A stretch of DNA of 64,000 nt from Apiosordaria backusii. Taxonomy: Eukaryota > Ascomycota > Sordariomycetes > Sordariales > Lasiosphaeriaceae. A model generated the notes under the pieces. It was not told the DNA's origin and made no database searches. It saw only the letters and a list, made by a program, of their open reading frames with translations. Position numbers and translations under genes: made by a program. Shown here in pieces: positions 46,294 through 56,492 of the stretch (the first letter of the stretch is position 1; each line of letters starts with the position of its first letter). The stretch lies in contig JAUKTV010000004.1 in the NCBI GenBank assembly GCA_030549205.1, forward strand, positions 62,001 through 126,000. The letters are read 5' to 3'.

Positions 46294-46610
46294 ATGCCGG
46301 TCGAGGTCGATGATGAAGATGGCGCTCTGCGGCAAGCTGCAAAATGGGTAAAGCCGCTCTTCTATTTACTGGATATTCTTTAACTCACTGGACATAGAAT
46401 GACACCTCGATCGATAATCTCGAATTCAGTCATCAGAGGAGCTCCTTAAAGACAGTAGCTATCTATATACCGATGTGTTTTGGAGGAATTGTTGTCTATG
46501 GCGAGGATCGCTTGGAGATAAAAGAGGGAAACTGGTTGTATAAGTCTGAGGATCTTCCGGATGACTTACTAGGTGTAAAGGTTCAGATTACGTATATTAA
46601 TAAGACCTAG
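46294..46610 (+). CDS. Small spliced gene or decayed gene, unknown function
   Basis: Exon 1 is 46294-46347 (MPVEVDDEDGALRQAAKW). A 50-nt intron follows (GTAAAG donor, TTTAACTCAC branch region, CATAG acceptor). Exon 2 starts at 46398 and is open to the TAG at 46608-46610, giving 88 residues. Beyond this TAG the same frame stays open for 41 more codons (EYEIEGYNHT...) to a TAA at 46734-46736. The TAG may therefore be a recent nonsense change in a longer gene. Hydrophobic IYIPMCFGGIVVYG and acidic segments look protein-like. No family was recognised. Confidence 0.45.
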
Positions 46611-46736
46611 GAGTACGAGATTGAAGGATATAATCATACAATGATATGCTTGTGTAAGGAATGCATTCTTCTTTCAACAGTTGAAGAGACTGAACGTTCT
46701 TCCAATGAACTTCGCAGTCTTCAGAGACAACAGTAA

Positions 46737-47030
46737 TACCACCAGAACCCAACAGATGAATGGAAATGAGATGTGGACACGTCGCAAACTCCACCGGGTA
46801 ACAGCTGGCTGATGTGTTCCTCAAGGAGGCAGGCAGTGACGTGCATTCCGGCCCCATCACTCCCTTCCAGCGCATCTCCTGGCAAACCATCAAGCGGCGT
46901 GATCCACTCCAAAGTCCCAGAGGTCTCCTCAGCTCCGTAGCCCTTCTTGGGCTTCCGGATCATCAAGTGGAGCGGGTTATTTGCCGAGCCAAGGCGAGTT
47001 GCATTGAAGTGGTGCATGATTAGATTACAG
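46737..47030. other. Spacer
   Basis: Nothing supported. Short frames on both strands lack domains. Confidence 0.4.
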
Positions 47031-47340
47031 GGTTGCTCGCAGATTCTTGACTGCGCAAAATGCACAGGGGTGCGCACAAATTCGTGATTGCCCAAGGTGA
47101 TAGGGTTGCCAACAGGGGTGCTCACGGATTGGCGATTGCGCAAGCCTGTGACTTCCCGAGGACTGGTTGCTCACAGATCCTTGATTGCGCTAAGTCGGTG
47201 GACAGGGGTGCGCACAGATTCTTGATTGAGCAAAGTCTATGAACTTGCCCTACCACAAGGGCGCTCACAGATTCGCGATTACGCAAAGTCAACAAGTTGC
47301 TCGAGGACAGGGGTGCTCATAAATTGGCGATGCAACAAGA
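47031..47340. repeat. Degenerate tandem repeat, ~48-bp period
   Basis: Seven units share the core GGTGCTCACAGATTCTTGAT followed by TGCGCAAAG, with imperfect copies starting at 47031, 47069, 47117, 47165, 47207, 47260 and 47312. Conserved ~28-bp cores alternate with variable 10-25-bp spacers. No coding frame is kept across units, so this is a DNA- or RNA-level repeat. Confidence 0.75.
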
Positions 47341-48107
47341 ACAAGGCTCGCGGATGAGTGGTTGACCAAAGCCGCAACACCAGGCCCACTTCTTGCGAGG
47401 CTGCAGCCATCAACGAGGCGGCCCAGTCGAGAGGCCAAACCATGCACCTTGGTGCGACCGCTCACAACTCGGCGAGGTGACAATCAGGAGCGGCCACACG
47501 CCCCTGACTAATGGTATGTTTGCGGGCCCATGCAACCGTGTTGAAAGCTGCATGGTGTTCCGGGACAGGGGAAAGTAAACCATCAACTTCAGCGATCCAG
47601 TCAAGGTGTTGAACTATGCATGTTGGTTCGCAGAGATCGCTCCACGATAGAGATACATGGCTGAGATAACGATATGTTAACGCGCGATCCATGTCCGTAT
47701 ATGCGTCTAGTTAGTTTCGGTTTTTGGATGGGGACCGAAGTGCTCACGGCGTTTAAGTGGTTAATGGTTGTGTTCTGGTGTACTGGTAAGGTAAACGTAC
47801 CCGGTTGTCTTGCGTGATCGGCCACGACGTAAACGTGGGGGAAGGTGTGAAAGGAGACTCTCCGCGGGAAACACGGAGTTTGGTTTGGGAACGCCTGCTC
47901 ACACTCGTCAGTCGCCTGACCAGGTCGGATCTGAGCTCATCTGCCGGCAGATATAATGAATGGCCTCTTTCCCTCAAGAACTTTACCATCACCGTTGCAA
48001 TAGCCGTCCCCGGTCTTCTACTTTCTACCGGTAAACTCGATCAGACTCTGCGACAACACCCGCTCTCTGCTCGCTACTTTATTAATACGCTTCACGATGG
48101 CCACGCT
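47341..48107. other. Spacer without genes
   Basis: About 770 bp. The open frames are short and unconvincing. Confidence 0.45.
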
Positions 48108-48484
48108 CAATAGCACTCGACACACAGGATGTGGCCGCAGATGTTGAGCGCTGCGCCGTTGTAGTTGGGCATCTCGTTATTATCATCGGGGCTCGGGTAC
48201 GGCAGACAGGCAATGGCGAGGTGATTGGAGCAGATAGGACAGACGACAACCGGTGCGGGCCGCCGCGCGGCGGCGGCATTGTTCGATTCGACCCAGTCTC
48301 GGACATCCTTCCACCAGTGGGTCTGCAGTGGCTCCCTGGCACCTTGGTTGTTGACCTCCTCGACGTTTGAGACACCCCGGTTCCAGGGCGCATACTGAGT
48401 GAGATACAAGGCCTGGTTCCCCGGTCCCGGGAGGGGAAGATTAGGATGACGAGCAAAGGCTGAATCAATCGTAGTGGAAGCCAC
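48108..48484 (-). pseudogene. Truncated RING-finger-like gene fragment
   Basis: The minus-strand frame carries PAPVVVCPICSNHLAI and ends ICGHILCVECY before a stop. That is the first half of a RING finger (C-x2-C, then C-x-H-x3-C-x2-C). The final Cys pair (C-x2-C) is absent, so the cluster cannot be complete. The start is also unclear: the frame opens without an ATG, while an ATG at 48513 lies in the neighbouring phase, just after a TATA-like CATAAATAG and a CRE-like TGACGTCA at about 48570. It is a fragment or a decayed gene. An unrecognised intron is possible. Confidence 0.5.
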
Positions 48485-48622
48485 TTTTGTACAGATGTAA
48501 TTATAGCGGCCATATTTGAAGTAGGAGCTCGGAAAAGGAAGTTGGTTGCACGGTTAGGGTGGGGCTATTTATGACGTCAGTCGGGAGATAAAGTTTTCTG
48601 ACCCCTGCTTCTGGTGCAGTGT

Positions 48623-48730
48623 GCCGTTCCGGCTCCTTGGATTGCCATTTCCGGCTCCTTTGGGTAGCCATTTCCAGCTCCTCGGGTAGCCATTTCCAGC
48701 TCCTTGAGTTGCCATTTCCAGCCCCTGGAT
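48623..48730. repeat. 22-bp minisatellite, five units
   Basis: Five units of about 22 bp built on GCCATTTCCAGCTCCTTGGGT, starting at 48623, 48644, 48667, 48689 and 48711. A short AGATCTC repeat follows at about 48843-48873. Confidence 0.85.
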
Positions 48731-49566
48731 GCTCACTCTATTTTTAGTACGCTGCTACAAATCCACTGGCTATTGCACTCGGATCCGTGCTTGTGCGCCG
48801 GGAATCTGGGATCCCGGATTGGCAGCCGAATTTACTCACAGAAAGATCTCAGATCTCAGATCCCAGATCTCGCGTCTGCAGGGTGACACTGGGCCGCAGG
48901 AATATGATGTCATACATAGCTCCACTCTTGTAATGCTTCTAAAAATACTGCGAGCTCAACCGATCGAGACGAGACCCCGAGACTTTGGGAGTCCAGATTT
49001 GGCTCTTCTCACTGCATTGACGCCCAACGTCCACCGAGCCATCCTCAGAGGGCATTTGCAGGGCTCCATTTTCTGCTTTGGCCACCCCTGCGCCGACTGC
49101 CCCAACATGCTATTTTTGGCTTCCTAAAAAGCCATTTTGAGCTGCAGAGAAGGAGAGCCATCCATTTGTAAGCTGTTTTGTAACACATCTAGAACCCGCT
49201 TTCGTCCCCTTGAGATACTACTTCTCGGGGTTTATGTAGGTTGTAGGATTGCGACCTCCAAACATTGTCTGCTCTATAACAACAACGACACGCCAAATGG
49301 ACCAAGGCCAAGGTGGACAACCTACTCTATCATCCCCAAACTCCGCCTGGTGGCTCTTCAGTTGTTAGTCGCAGTGAAGACATCCGAGTCCCAGTCGAGG
49401 GCGCCTATATGATCGCGGTATGTCTAAGGATAGTGATCAGCAGAAATATAATGTATGAGATTTGTTGCTATCTGAATGCTTTCGGGCCCAAGCCAAAGAA
49501 ATATCGCATCTTCATCTGTAGCACACCTCTTAACAATATTAGCGGCCGCCATTTCCCCCTTAATCC
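48731..49566. other. Intergenic region, 3' flank of the 834-residue gene
   Basis: No supported gene. It contains one copy of a dispersed repeat at 49108-49172. Confidence 0.5.
49108..49172 (+). repeat. Dispersed 65-bp repeat, copy 1
   Basis: 36 bp starting TGCTATTTTTGGCTTCCTAA is exactly repeated in inverted orientation at 54404-54439. Similarity continues more weakly through GAGAGCCATCCATTT. The family is unknown. Confidence 0.8.
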
Positions 49567-52071
49567 TCAACCCTGCGACGCATCTTCGTTCTCCCTCAGC
49601 ACGAACATCCCTCCAATCCACCCAAACGCCCTAGTAAGTCTCCTTCCCATCCTCCTAGCCATTGTAAACGGGATCTTACCCCGGGGATGAGGTTGATGAA
49701 ACTGAATTCTGGTCTGGCTCTCCGTATCCAACCTTTGAAACTGCCACGCAGATCCGTAAAGCTTCTCCGCAGAAAACAAGCCAGTGGACGTCATGGCGTA
49801 GATGAAGTCCTGCCAAGATACCTCACCTGGTGATGAAGTTACTCCCGGATTGAAGAAAAGTGTGCGAAAGACCTTGAGAGCGCGTGAATCGACCCGAATA
49901 GGCGTCGGTTCAGCTCTGTTGTCAACATGTTCATGGGATACAGGTGGCAGAGATGTCTCTTTCGACTCTCCCTTGGTTTTCGTCTTGGCCTTCGCCGTTA
50001 TGGGTACTTTGGGTTGCCCCGCTGTCTCTTCAGAGAAATACAGCGTCGAGAGCGGCTTGAACAGCGACTCGACGCCACCGCTAGCAGCATTCCGCTGCTG
50101 CCGTTTCTTCTCCGTGACGCTGCCACTATCCACCCACTCAGGGGTACACTGTAGCATGCGTTTTTCGGACAAGAGCGCCCGCGTAACAGTACCCTGAAGA
50201 TGCTCGCAGTTGAAATCCACAATCTCATCAACGGCACGCCAAAACTCGCCCAGATTCCGCTCCGCCCCGCGCAAAGCTTCGACATTCTCTTTAGTCCGGT
50301 GCTTCTCGGTTGGGTAGAAGAAACGTCTGTTTGAAGTATCCCCTAGATGCGCAATGCGCACAAAGTCCTGGTCCCTGATACCTTCAACCATGTATGACAG
50401 TGGCTTAGCCCAAACGGCAAAACCTTGCTGAATGCCCTCCAACTTGTCTACCTCGGCCGAGTCGAATCCTCTCGCCCAGGGTTGGTACTGGTTGATTTGA
50501 CCCAAGCATCGGCTGATGATGGACGCATTACTAATGATCTCGGCAATGCGTGAGGAGATCAAGTCTGCGGCCCGTGGCTCGGTCTGCAAGAGTCGCTCCA
50601 GCTCATCCAAGACCAAAGGCATGTCGGCTAAGAAGAGCATGCGGCCGTCTTCCCAGAGCGTGCTAAGGAGCCAATTCAAATGGCCTTCGACTTTGGTCAA
50701 CGTGTTTCCGGGTCTCGACATGACCACAATTTGAGAGGTGGTTGCGCTCGGGGGCTGTTGGCGAACGAAGAACCTGCGCATCGGCGGGGAGGCGACAACG
50801 TTTTGACGGAGCGCTCCTAGGGGCCCTTTAGCTGCCTGGCGGAGGTAATGGCGAAAGGTAAGGAGGCGGTCGAGGAAGTCTTCGGGCAGGTCCTCGATAG
50901 GTGAGAGACGAGTGGCGTGTTTGTCGTGCAGCAGACGTAGCTCCTTCGCTTGCCGGTGTAGCTCTGTGAAGATCTCGAGCTCGGAGTAGGCTTCAATCAC
51001 AATGTTTGCGATGACACGCGCCCCGACGATGGCGCCTGCGCCAGGGCGAAGGGCCGGATGGATATCTCCCATAATATCCTTGAGCATTTCCTGTCTGTGC
51101 TCTCTAATGTCGACGATCCGGTCGGCGAAATAGCCGGGGTCTTCTCGCAAGGCCCAGATATGATCCTTGGCGGCTGATACTTTAGCCTCAAGCAGCAGCT
51201 CCATCCGTTTAAAATCAATGCGAGCTGGTAGTCGATATGGTGTTTCCGCGGCCATGACGGCAAGTGACTCGAAGCCGTTGGCCTCAACCTCGGTCTTCAG
51301 ATGAGGTTCTGGTCGGACAGAATATGTGCCAGATGTCAGTTTGTCCTCTGGTATATCGTGAAGGATGGCTTTGGAGCAGTCAAGAAGGAACCTCAGGATC
51401 CGCTCCTGAATCTCGAGGACGATAAGACCGTCCCCGGGAAGGAACTGCTTCTGAGTGTGCATCCACTCAAAGGCGTCCGGATGGTCGTCCCAGGCTATCA
51501 GCTCGCCGTATTTATCAGGATCCATAGCGTCATTGAGGATCATAACGTAGCCATTCAGGAATACGCGCACGATGGCATTAGTCACCACGCCAAAGCGGAT
51601 TGCAGTGATGTCGGCGGCCGCGAAGTGGGACGGATGATGGCGAGCGCGTGCATTGAGAAGCAGTAAAAGACTCTTGGGCTTTGAAAGATCCTCCTGATTG
51701 ATGTATGGCCACATAAAACTCTCCCGGTACTTAGTCCCCTGGTCGCGTTGCTCCATGGTTTCCTTGCGGAAGGCCTCGAAGTCGGGACGGTGAACAGCAG
51801 ACATGCCAGGCCAGCATTCTAGTAGGACTTTGCGCCTCTGTTGTCCAGACTTCTTCACCCATCGCTTCTGGATGGTTTCCTCGTGACGCGTCACAATAGC
51901 GTGCAACGTGTTGTATGTCTCGTGGATGGTTTGCGATCTCTCTCGAGTTTCCTTGCGGACGTCACCGGGAGACTTGAAGACCGGAATCGGAAGTGCGGAG
52001 TTGGGTCCCAGAAGCTCTGCAAAACGGCTCGGGTTATTGAAGTCGACATCGCAGAGATTTACTCGAGCCAT
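49567..52071 (-). CDS. Large conserved fungal protein of unknown function
   Basis: 834 residues from the ATG at 52071 (gccATGGC context). The frame is open for 33 more codons to an ATG at 52170, but that part is low quality. Conserved-looking blocks are CWPGMSAVHRPDFEAFRKET, WPYINQEDLSKPKSLLLLLN, FAAADITAIRFGVVT, AWDDHPDAFEWMHTQKQFLP and LEIQERILRFLLDCSKAILHDIP. I know these strings from a widespread family of uncharacterised ascomycete proteins. The middle is helical, with no membrane spans or known catalytic motif. A Lys/Thr-rich linker (about 710-745) precedes a C-terminal domain with VFRTLFFNPGVTSSPGEVSWQ. No introns are needed. The role is unknown. Confidence 0.85.
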   Translation of the reverse strand: MARVNLCDVDFNNPSRFAELLGPNSALPIPVFKSPGDVRKETRERSQTIHETYNTLHAIVTRHEETIQKRWVKKSGQQRRKVLLECWPGMSAVHRPDFEAFRKETMEQRDQGTKYRESFMWPYINQEDLSKPKSLLLLLNARARHHPSHFAAADITAIRFGVVTNAIVRVFLNGYVMILNDAMDPDKYGELIAWDDHPDAFEWMHTQKQFLPGDGLIVLEIQERILRFLLDCSKAILHDIPEDKLTSGTYSVRPEPHLKTEVEANGFESLAVMAAETPYRLPARIDFKRMELLLEAKVSAAKDHIWALREDPGYFADRIVDIREHRQEMLKDIMGDIHPALRPGAGAIVGARVIANIVIEAYSELEIFTELHRQAKELRLLHDKHATRLSPIEDLPEDFLDRLLTFRHYLRQAAKGPLGALRQNVVASPPMRRFFVRQQPPSATTSQIVVMSRPGNTLTKVEGHLNWLLSTLWEDGRMLFLADMPLVLDELERLLQTEPRAADLISSRIAEIISNASIISRCLGQINQYQPWARGFDSAEVDKLEGIQQGFAVWAKPLSYMVEGIRDQDFVRIAHLGDTSNRRFFYPTEKHRTKENVEALRGAERNLGEFWRAVDEIVDFNCEHLQGTVTRALLSEKRMLQCTPEWVDSGSVTEKKRQQRNAASGGVESLFKPLSTLYFSEETAGQPKVPITAKAKTKTKGESKETSLPPVSHEHVDNRAEPTPIRVDSRALKVFRTLFFNPGVTSSPGEVSWQDFIYAMTSTGLFSAEKLYGSAWQFQRLDTESQTRIQFHQPHPRGKIPFTMARRMGRRLTRAFGWIGGMFVLRENEDASQG

Positions 52072-52769
52072 GGCCAGTTTTTTGCTATCGGACTTAGTCA
52101 GACATATGGTTATAACGCCTAGAAGTGAGTTCGAGTTGGGAGAACTTGGTTTGCGATCTGAGATTTGCATTCATGATGCGAGTTGAGTCATCTCGAGGGC
52201 CACGTGATTTTGTTCCACTCGGATATATCGGAGGCAAGACATGACCTCGTGCACCCCGCATCAAGACAACCAGCGATGAGAAACCTCCCAAAGGACATCT
52301 CAACACAGATTTTACTCCTCGTCGTACGAGCAGCAGAGCTATGAAGTTGGCATCACGTAACTAACATGGCGACGACGTACACCATCCGACTGTGATTCCT
52401 TGCCCTCTAGCAGAACTCTTCGATGATGAAAAGAGCCAGGAAGCGCTCAGCGCTGTCGCATTAGGTTCGAGCCCGAATGGGCGAGACCTGGGGACGCTCG
52501 CCCTTGCACGCCTTGTCGGTGTGTGGTTCAACGTTCCGAACGCTGTACATATGATGCTATACATGCCTAGGTGGTTTTGTCGTCCCGACTATACTAGTCC
52601 CGCGCCCCGGGACGTCTTGTTCCGACACTGACACGGCTGGCTGGCTCACAACTCTTATCTACTGGTCTTTCTCTTATCACCGGCCCCACCAGGAGTGGCC
52701 CTTTCCTGCGCCAACATCAGCACCCCGCACGGGGGGATTCACCTGCCAAACAAAACATGCGCCATCACA
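52072..52769. other. Divergent promoter region
   Basis: About 700 bp between the minus-strand 834-residue gene and the plus-strand gene at 52770. No further gene is supported. A 79-codon frame at 52392-52631 (+) shows no domain. Confidence 0.5.
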
Positions 52770-53985
52770 ATGGATTCGCGTATCGAATCTCAACCCCAGT
52801 CAAAATGGCTCAAACTATTCCATCAATATCCCATTCAGCAAGCGATCTCTTTGTACTTGACCATTGCTGACTTCTTGGTGTTGTGTCAAGTGTGTAAAGG
52901 ACTTGACGAGCTCAGAAACTGTATGCTGAGCAAGGTTTCCAACATCAATGTCCGGCTAGGCGGCTTTGTAGACGACCCTATTATATTTCGATCTCAACTG
53001 GGGAACAATGGCGCGTTGATATCAGGATCTTTCGCGCTCAATATCTTTGAGCTAGGCCATCGGAAGATCTCATACCTGGATGTCTTTATCAAAGAGGGGG
53101 CTGACGCCGACCGGTTCACACATTATATACGAGAACACGAAAAATATCAGGATGACAATCCAGGTGAAACGGTGAGGAGACGGTGTCTTGAAAACCGTCG
53201 GGTCTGCAGCTCCTTGCTAACTCTTTTAGCAGGCTCGAACACGTTACACCTACGGCAGTAGCGCGCGGCCCGGCCGAAAGCTTCGAATTACCCGGACGAG
53301 CGGGCCGCCTGTTCAACATATCCTCACTTCGGCGTACACAACAGCCCACATTAATATCATCACGTGGAACAAGGCATATTCAATCTTTCCCCGACAGACC
53401 CTCATCAATCATCAGTTCTATCCACTTAGAAGCCTGGACGACGATTTCGGCTCTTCTTTGAACGAGCTCATTCCCCAAAATTGGACAACTCGGGATATCA
53501 TATGGCCCGATCTCGCAGGCACAGAAGGTCCCAAAATCGAAGGCCTTCGGCGCGTTGGGGATAGCTCTAGTTTGGTAATCCTGCTGGATACCGACTCCGT
53601 ACAAGCGCCATCGACGCCGGATTCCGTGATCGAGTATGCACAATTTGACGTTTTGGCGAAGTACCTGGGGCCACATCGGTCGCGGGATCGGTTCCTAAGA
53701 ATCCGAGCGGAGAAGTTGGCATCACCCGCAATACGCCATGGTTATGTCACGGCCGATACGGGGTGGCGTAGTTATGCGGCAGAAAGATTGCGGCGTTGGA
53801 GCTGGCTTGAATTGTATAAGTTGGAACCCCGGAGTCGGCCCTTCCTGTCCACGAGCATGTACCCGCTCGTCTCCGATATTCAGATGTCCCAGGTACCGCA
53901 ATCCTGGGACTACGCAGACGACCAGATACCGGTGTGGTATCGAGAATGGGAGCAGACGCTGGTGGGGAAGGGTAGAGCGTTTTGA
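52770..53985 (+). CDS. F-box/nucleotidyltransferase-like fungal protein
   Basis: Two exons, 52770-53171 and 53230-53985, joined by a 58-nt intron (GTGAGG donor, TGCTAAC branch site, TTTTAG acceptor) into one frame of 385 residues. The intron resolves what looks like a frameshift near 53.2 kb. The N-terminus (YPIQQAISLYLTIADFLVLC) resembles a degenerate F-box. Then comes LISGSFALNIFE...SYLDVFIKEG (84-110), the pattern of a fungal family whose GS...LD motif recalls nucleotidyltransferase folds. Later, INIITWNKAYSIFPRQTLINHQFYPL is a conserved block of the family. The key acidic pair looks incomplete (only Asp104 is clear), so activity is doubtful. The function is unknown. Confidence 0.8.
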
Positions 53986-54044
53986 GGGATGGGAAGACTA
54001 TAGTCAAAGTTTGTTAGAGTTAGGATTAGTGTATTGAAGAATTA

Positions 54045-54327
54045 AATTGCCGAGAAGGGGCAGAAGCTCCTGCGTACGACGACCGGCATCTTCGTGCCGC
54101 ACCGTCTGTCATGGGAGATCGCCGGCAGGGAGGACGACTACGCCGCGAGGACGAGCTCCTTCCTGATCGACATCGTGCTCCCGCGCTTTATGGAGCGGGA
54201 CGACTGGATCAGCCTCTGCCATGAGCAGGGCTATGGGGTCGATGCCCACCTGGTGTGGAGGAACGCCGAGCGGATCAGTGCTCTTGCACCCAAAGTCGAG
54301 CTCGCGTACGACGGCCCCGAGAAGTAA
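54045..54327 (+). pseudogene. Orphan coding fragment with strong GC3 bias
   Basis: An open stretch of about 93 codons that follows a stop and has no ATG at its beginning. It includes GIFVPHRLSWEIAGREDDYA, FLIDIVLPRFMERDDWISL and WRNAERISALAPKVELAY. Almost every third base is G or C, unlike neighbouring genes, which argues for selected coding sequence. No start or upstream exon was found, so it is probably the 3' end of a gene moved here. The family was not recognised. Confidence 0.45.
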
Positions 54328-54373
54328 TTAGCAGCCCAAGGAGCCGAAAGCAGCTTCCAGTTGTTAGAAATCA

Positions 54374-54439
54374 GCCTATAAATGGATGGCTCTCTTTCTT
54401 TGGAGCTCAAAATGGCTTTTTAGGAAGCCAAAAATAGCA
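54374..54439 (-). repeat. Dispersed 65-bp repeat, copy 2 (inverted)
   Basis: Inverted copy of 49108-49172, with 36 bp identical at 54404-54439. The stop codon and the last dozen codons of the SesB-like gene lie inside it. Confidence 0.8.
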
Positions 54440-55290
54440 CTCTGGGACAAGGAACACCCCACTGGTGGAAACTAGGTCATCTGCGGGGACGAATAGAGAC
54501 GCGATATTTACAAGGAGTTTGCCAAGCTGGACTCCGTTAGCGCCTTGGTGCGGTGTACCGAGGAAGATAATCCCGTAAGTGGATATTTTAATAGAGCGAT
54601 GTTCTTCGAGCGCGCCTCGGCGTGTGGCATCGGAATGAATGAGAGCCTAAGCTTGTAAGAATGATTCACTTCGTTATATTCGCTTCGGGTAACCTACGCT
54701 CTTTACAACGATGCCACCTAGGCTGTAAGCGATGAATTGGATAGGGCGTTCTACCGACTGGCTCCTGTTAGCCAGTGGCTCGGATCTACGGAAGATGGAA
54801 AATGGCACGTACATCAGAATGCTTCCGTTCTTGACACAGCTCCGACACAAGAGTGCGTGCGTGGTCGTAAAGATAGTGGCAGCTGACGCGGTCGCTACTG
54901 CGGGTGTTGGCGTCGTAGCCCCAGCAGAGGACACGGGCGTGAGGAATATCGTGAGGCAAGAGATCGTGAAGCCAGTTGACCTGATTATCGGCAGTCCAGG
55001 TGCGATCGCGGTGGCCGTCAAGACCATGTACGGCGACAATGCTGGTGGAAGAAAATCAGCTGGAGATCGGCTCGGAGGGTTGGGAAGCAGAGGCAGACAG
55101 GCAAGACATGCCGGAGGCGACCGACTTACTCGACTAACGGGTTTTCACCTTCTACCACGACCTTTAGGCCATGAGGGAAATTTTCAAGGTCTCGATTGTC
55201 TCTGGCGGTCGACGTCGATGCTGTAGCCCCTACTCTATCGCGACGCTGCAAAGAAAAAATGCGCTTAAGACGGGACACTGATGAAGACAT
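54407..55290 (-). CDS. Truncated SesB-like alpha/beta-hydrolase (NLR-associated N-terminal domain)
   Basis: Four exons: 55290-55130, 55041-54813, 54757-54698 and 54646-54407. The introns are 88, 55 and 51 nt (GTAAGT...CCAG, GTACGT...GCCAG, GTAGGT...TTAG), and the reading is 229 residues. The frame gives NPLVDIVAVHGLDGHRDRTW, HARVLCWGYDANT, the nucleophile elbow FIAYSLGGIVV (Ser142), then ALIHSDATRRGALEEHRSI and IIFLGTPHQGANGV. These are hallmark blocks of the SesB-type lipase-like domain that opens many fungal NLRs. The protein normally continues into the rest of the hydrolase and an NB-ARC or NACHT domain. Here it ends just after VPADDLVSTS, where the sequence enters a dispersed repeat. The catalytic His region is missing, so it is probably non-functional despite intact splice sites. 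Confidence 0.82.
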
Positions 55291-56492
55291 GATTGCTTAG
55301 GACGAGCTGTTAAGAACAGACAATGCTCTGGGCAAAGGTTAATCGTATTGGGAAAAGTGTGGGAAAGACGCTCGTGAGAAACAGGATCGAGATTACCATA
55401 CGGGGCAACTATTGAAACCAGCACTTGCAAATTGATCAGGTTGAATTGTGGGTAGAATCAGCGTTGTATTATTACTTGGCCGAAGAAGCCGAAGACCTGT
55501 GGAACGCTGCGGTAGCACTGGGAGTGCTCAAATACCCGGTAATTGCCAAGACCTCCTCTCGCCTCCTCTCGCCCTGCTTTGGAGGAAATATCCTTACCCT
55601 GCAGGTTGGGTTACGATGGTATCTCACACACCCCATTAGTGTACGTACTTGCCGCACCAGGCTTAAAAAGGCAGGCGGCAGTCTTAAACACCGGCCCACC
55701 ATAGTTCCCTCCATACCTAAAATAAGAATAAGGGTGTGGGCCTTTTGTGCATTTTACGTGGGGATCGGAGAGAGGGAAAATGGTATTAGGTAACTGGTCA
55801 GCTAGAAACATACTTGGAAGAATCAAGACCTTTTGAACCTCTATTTTCACCCCTGGTGTGCCATAGAAAGTCTTCATTTAGGCAGTTTTTCTACCGTTGC
55901 ATTAGCAGTCACCCAATGATTGGGATAGGTAAGCCTCCTTCCTGCAGATAGATGACATAGGTGGTGCGCGGATGGTTGAAGCCTGAACCACACTGGTAAA
56001 TGGAGATACTCAATAACCAATCAATAAGCGCAGAAGCGGCCCACAGCGGCTCGTCAGAATTCTGATGAGTCGCTGTGTGTCAACTGTCGGGTAATCCGCA
56101 ACGATCATATGGTGGGGTGTCACCGTGTGACGAACCGATCAGAACCTCTGAAAGGGATACTGGGTTGAAGGCTGCTTCTGAACAACGGTTCGGTATAACC
56201 AAAAGGTACACAACGAAGATCAATTGTCTCTCGTAAGTTCTTGGTCCTCGAAAACTCACGATGTGAATTGCATACTACAGAACTGTCTACAACCAGCCAG
56301 TTCCTCCGTATATATAGACCTCTGCTTCTTGGATCATTACAGTTTCCCAACGATCGCAGCGACGTACGCTTCACCAACACGCCAACAGAACATATAGCTT
56401 CAGAAACCTCAGAGACGTCGATCTTAGAAGACGGCATTTTTGTTGTCGAGGATTCCGGTATTGGAAGGGGAGTTGTTGACGAGACCAAAAGT
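55291..56492. other. Decayed sequence between NLR fragments
   Basis: No supported gene in 1.2 kb. Small open frames occur on both strands without recognised domains. Confidence 0.45.

Noticed and set aside
53172..53229. Frameshift in the 52.7-54.0 kb gene
   Set aside because: The shift is explained by a 58-nt intron with canonical donor, branch point and acceptor that restores conserved family blocks.
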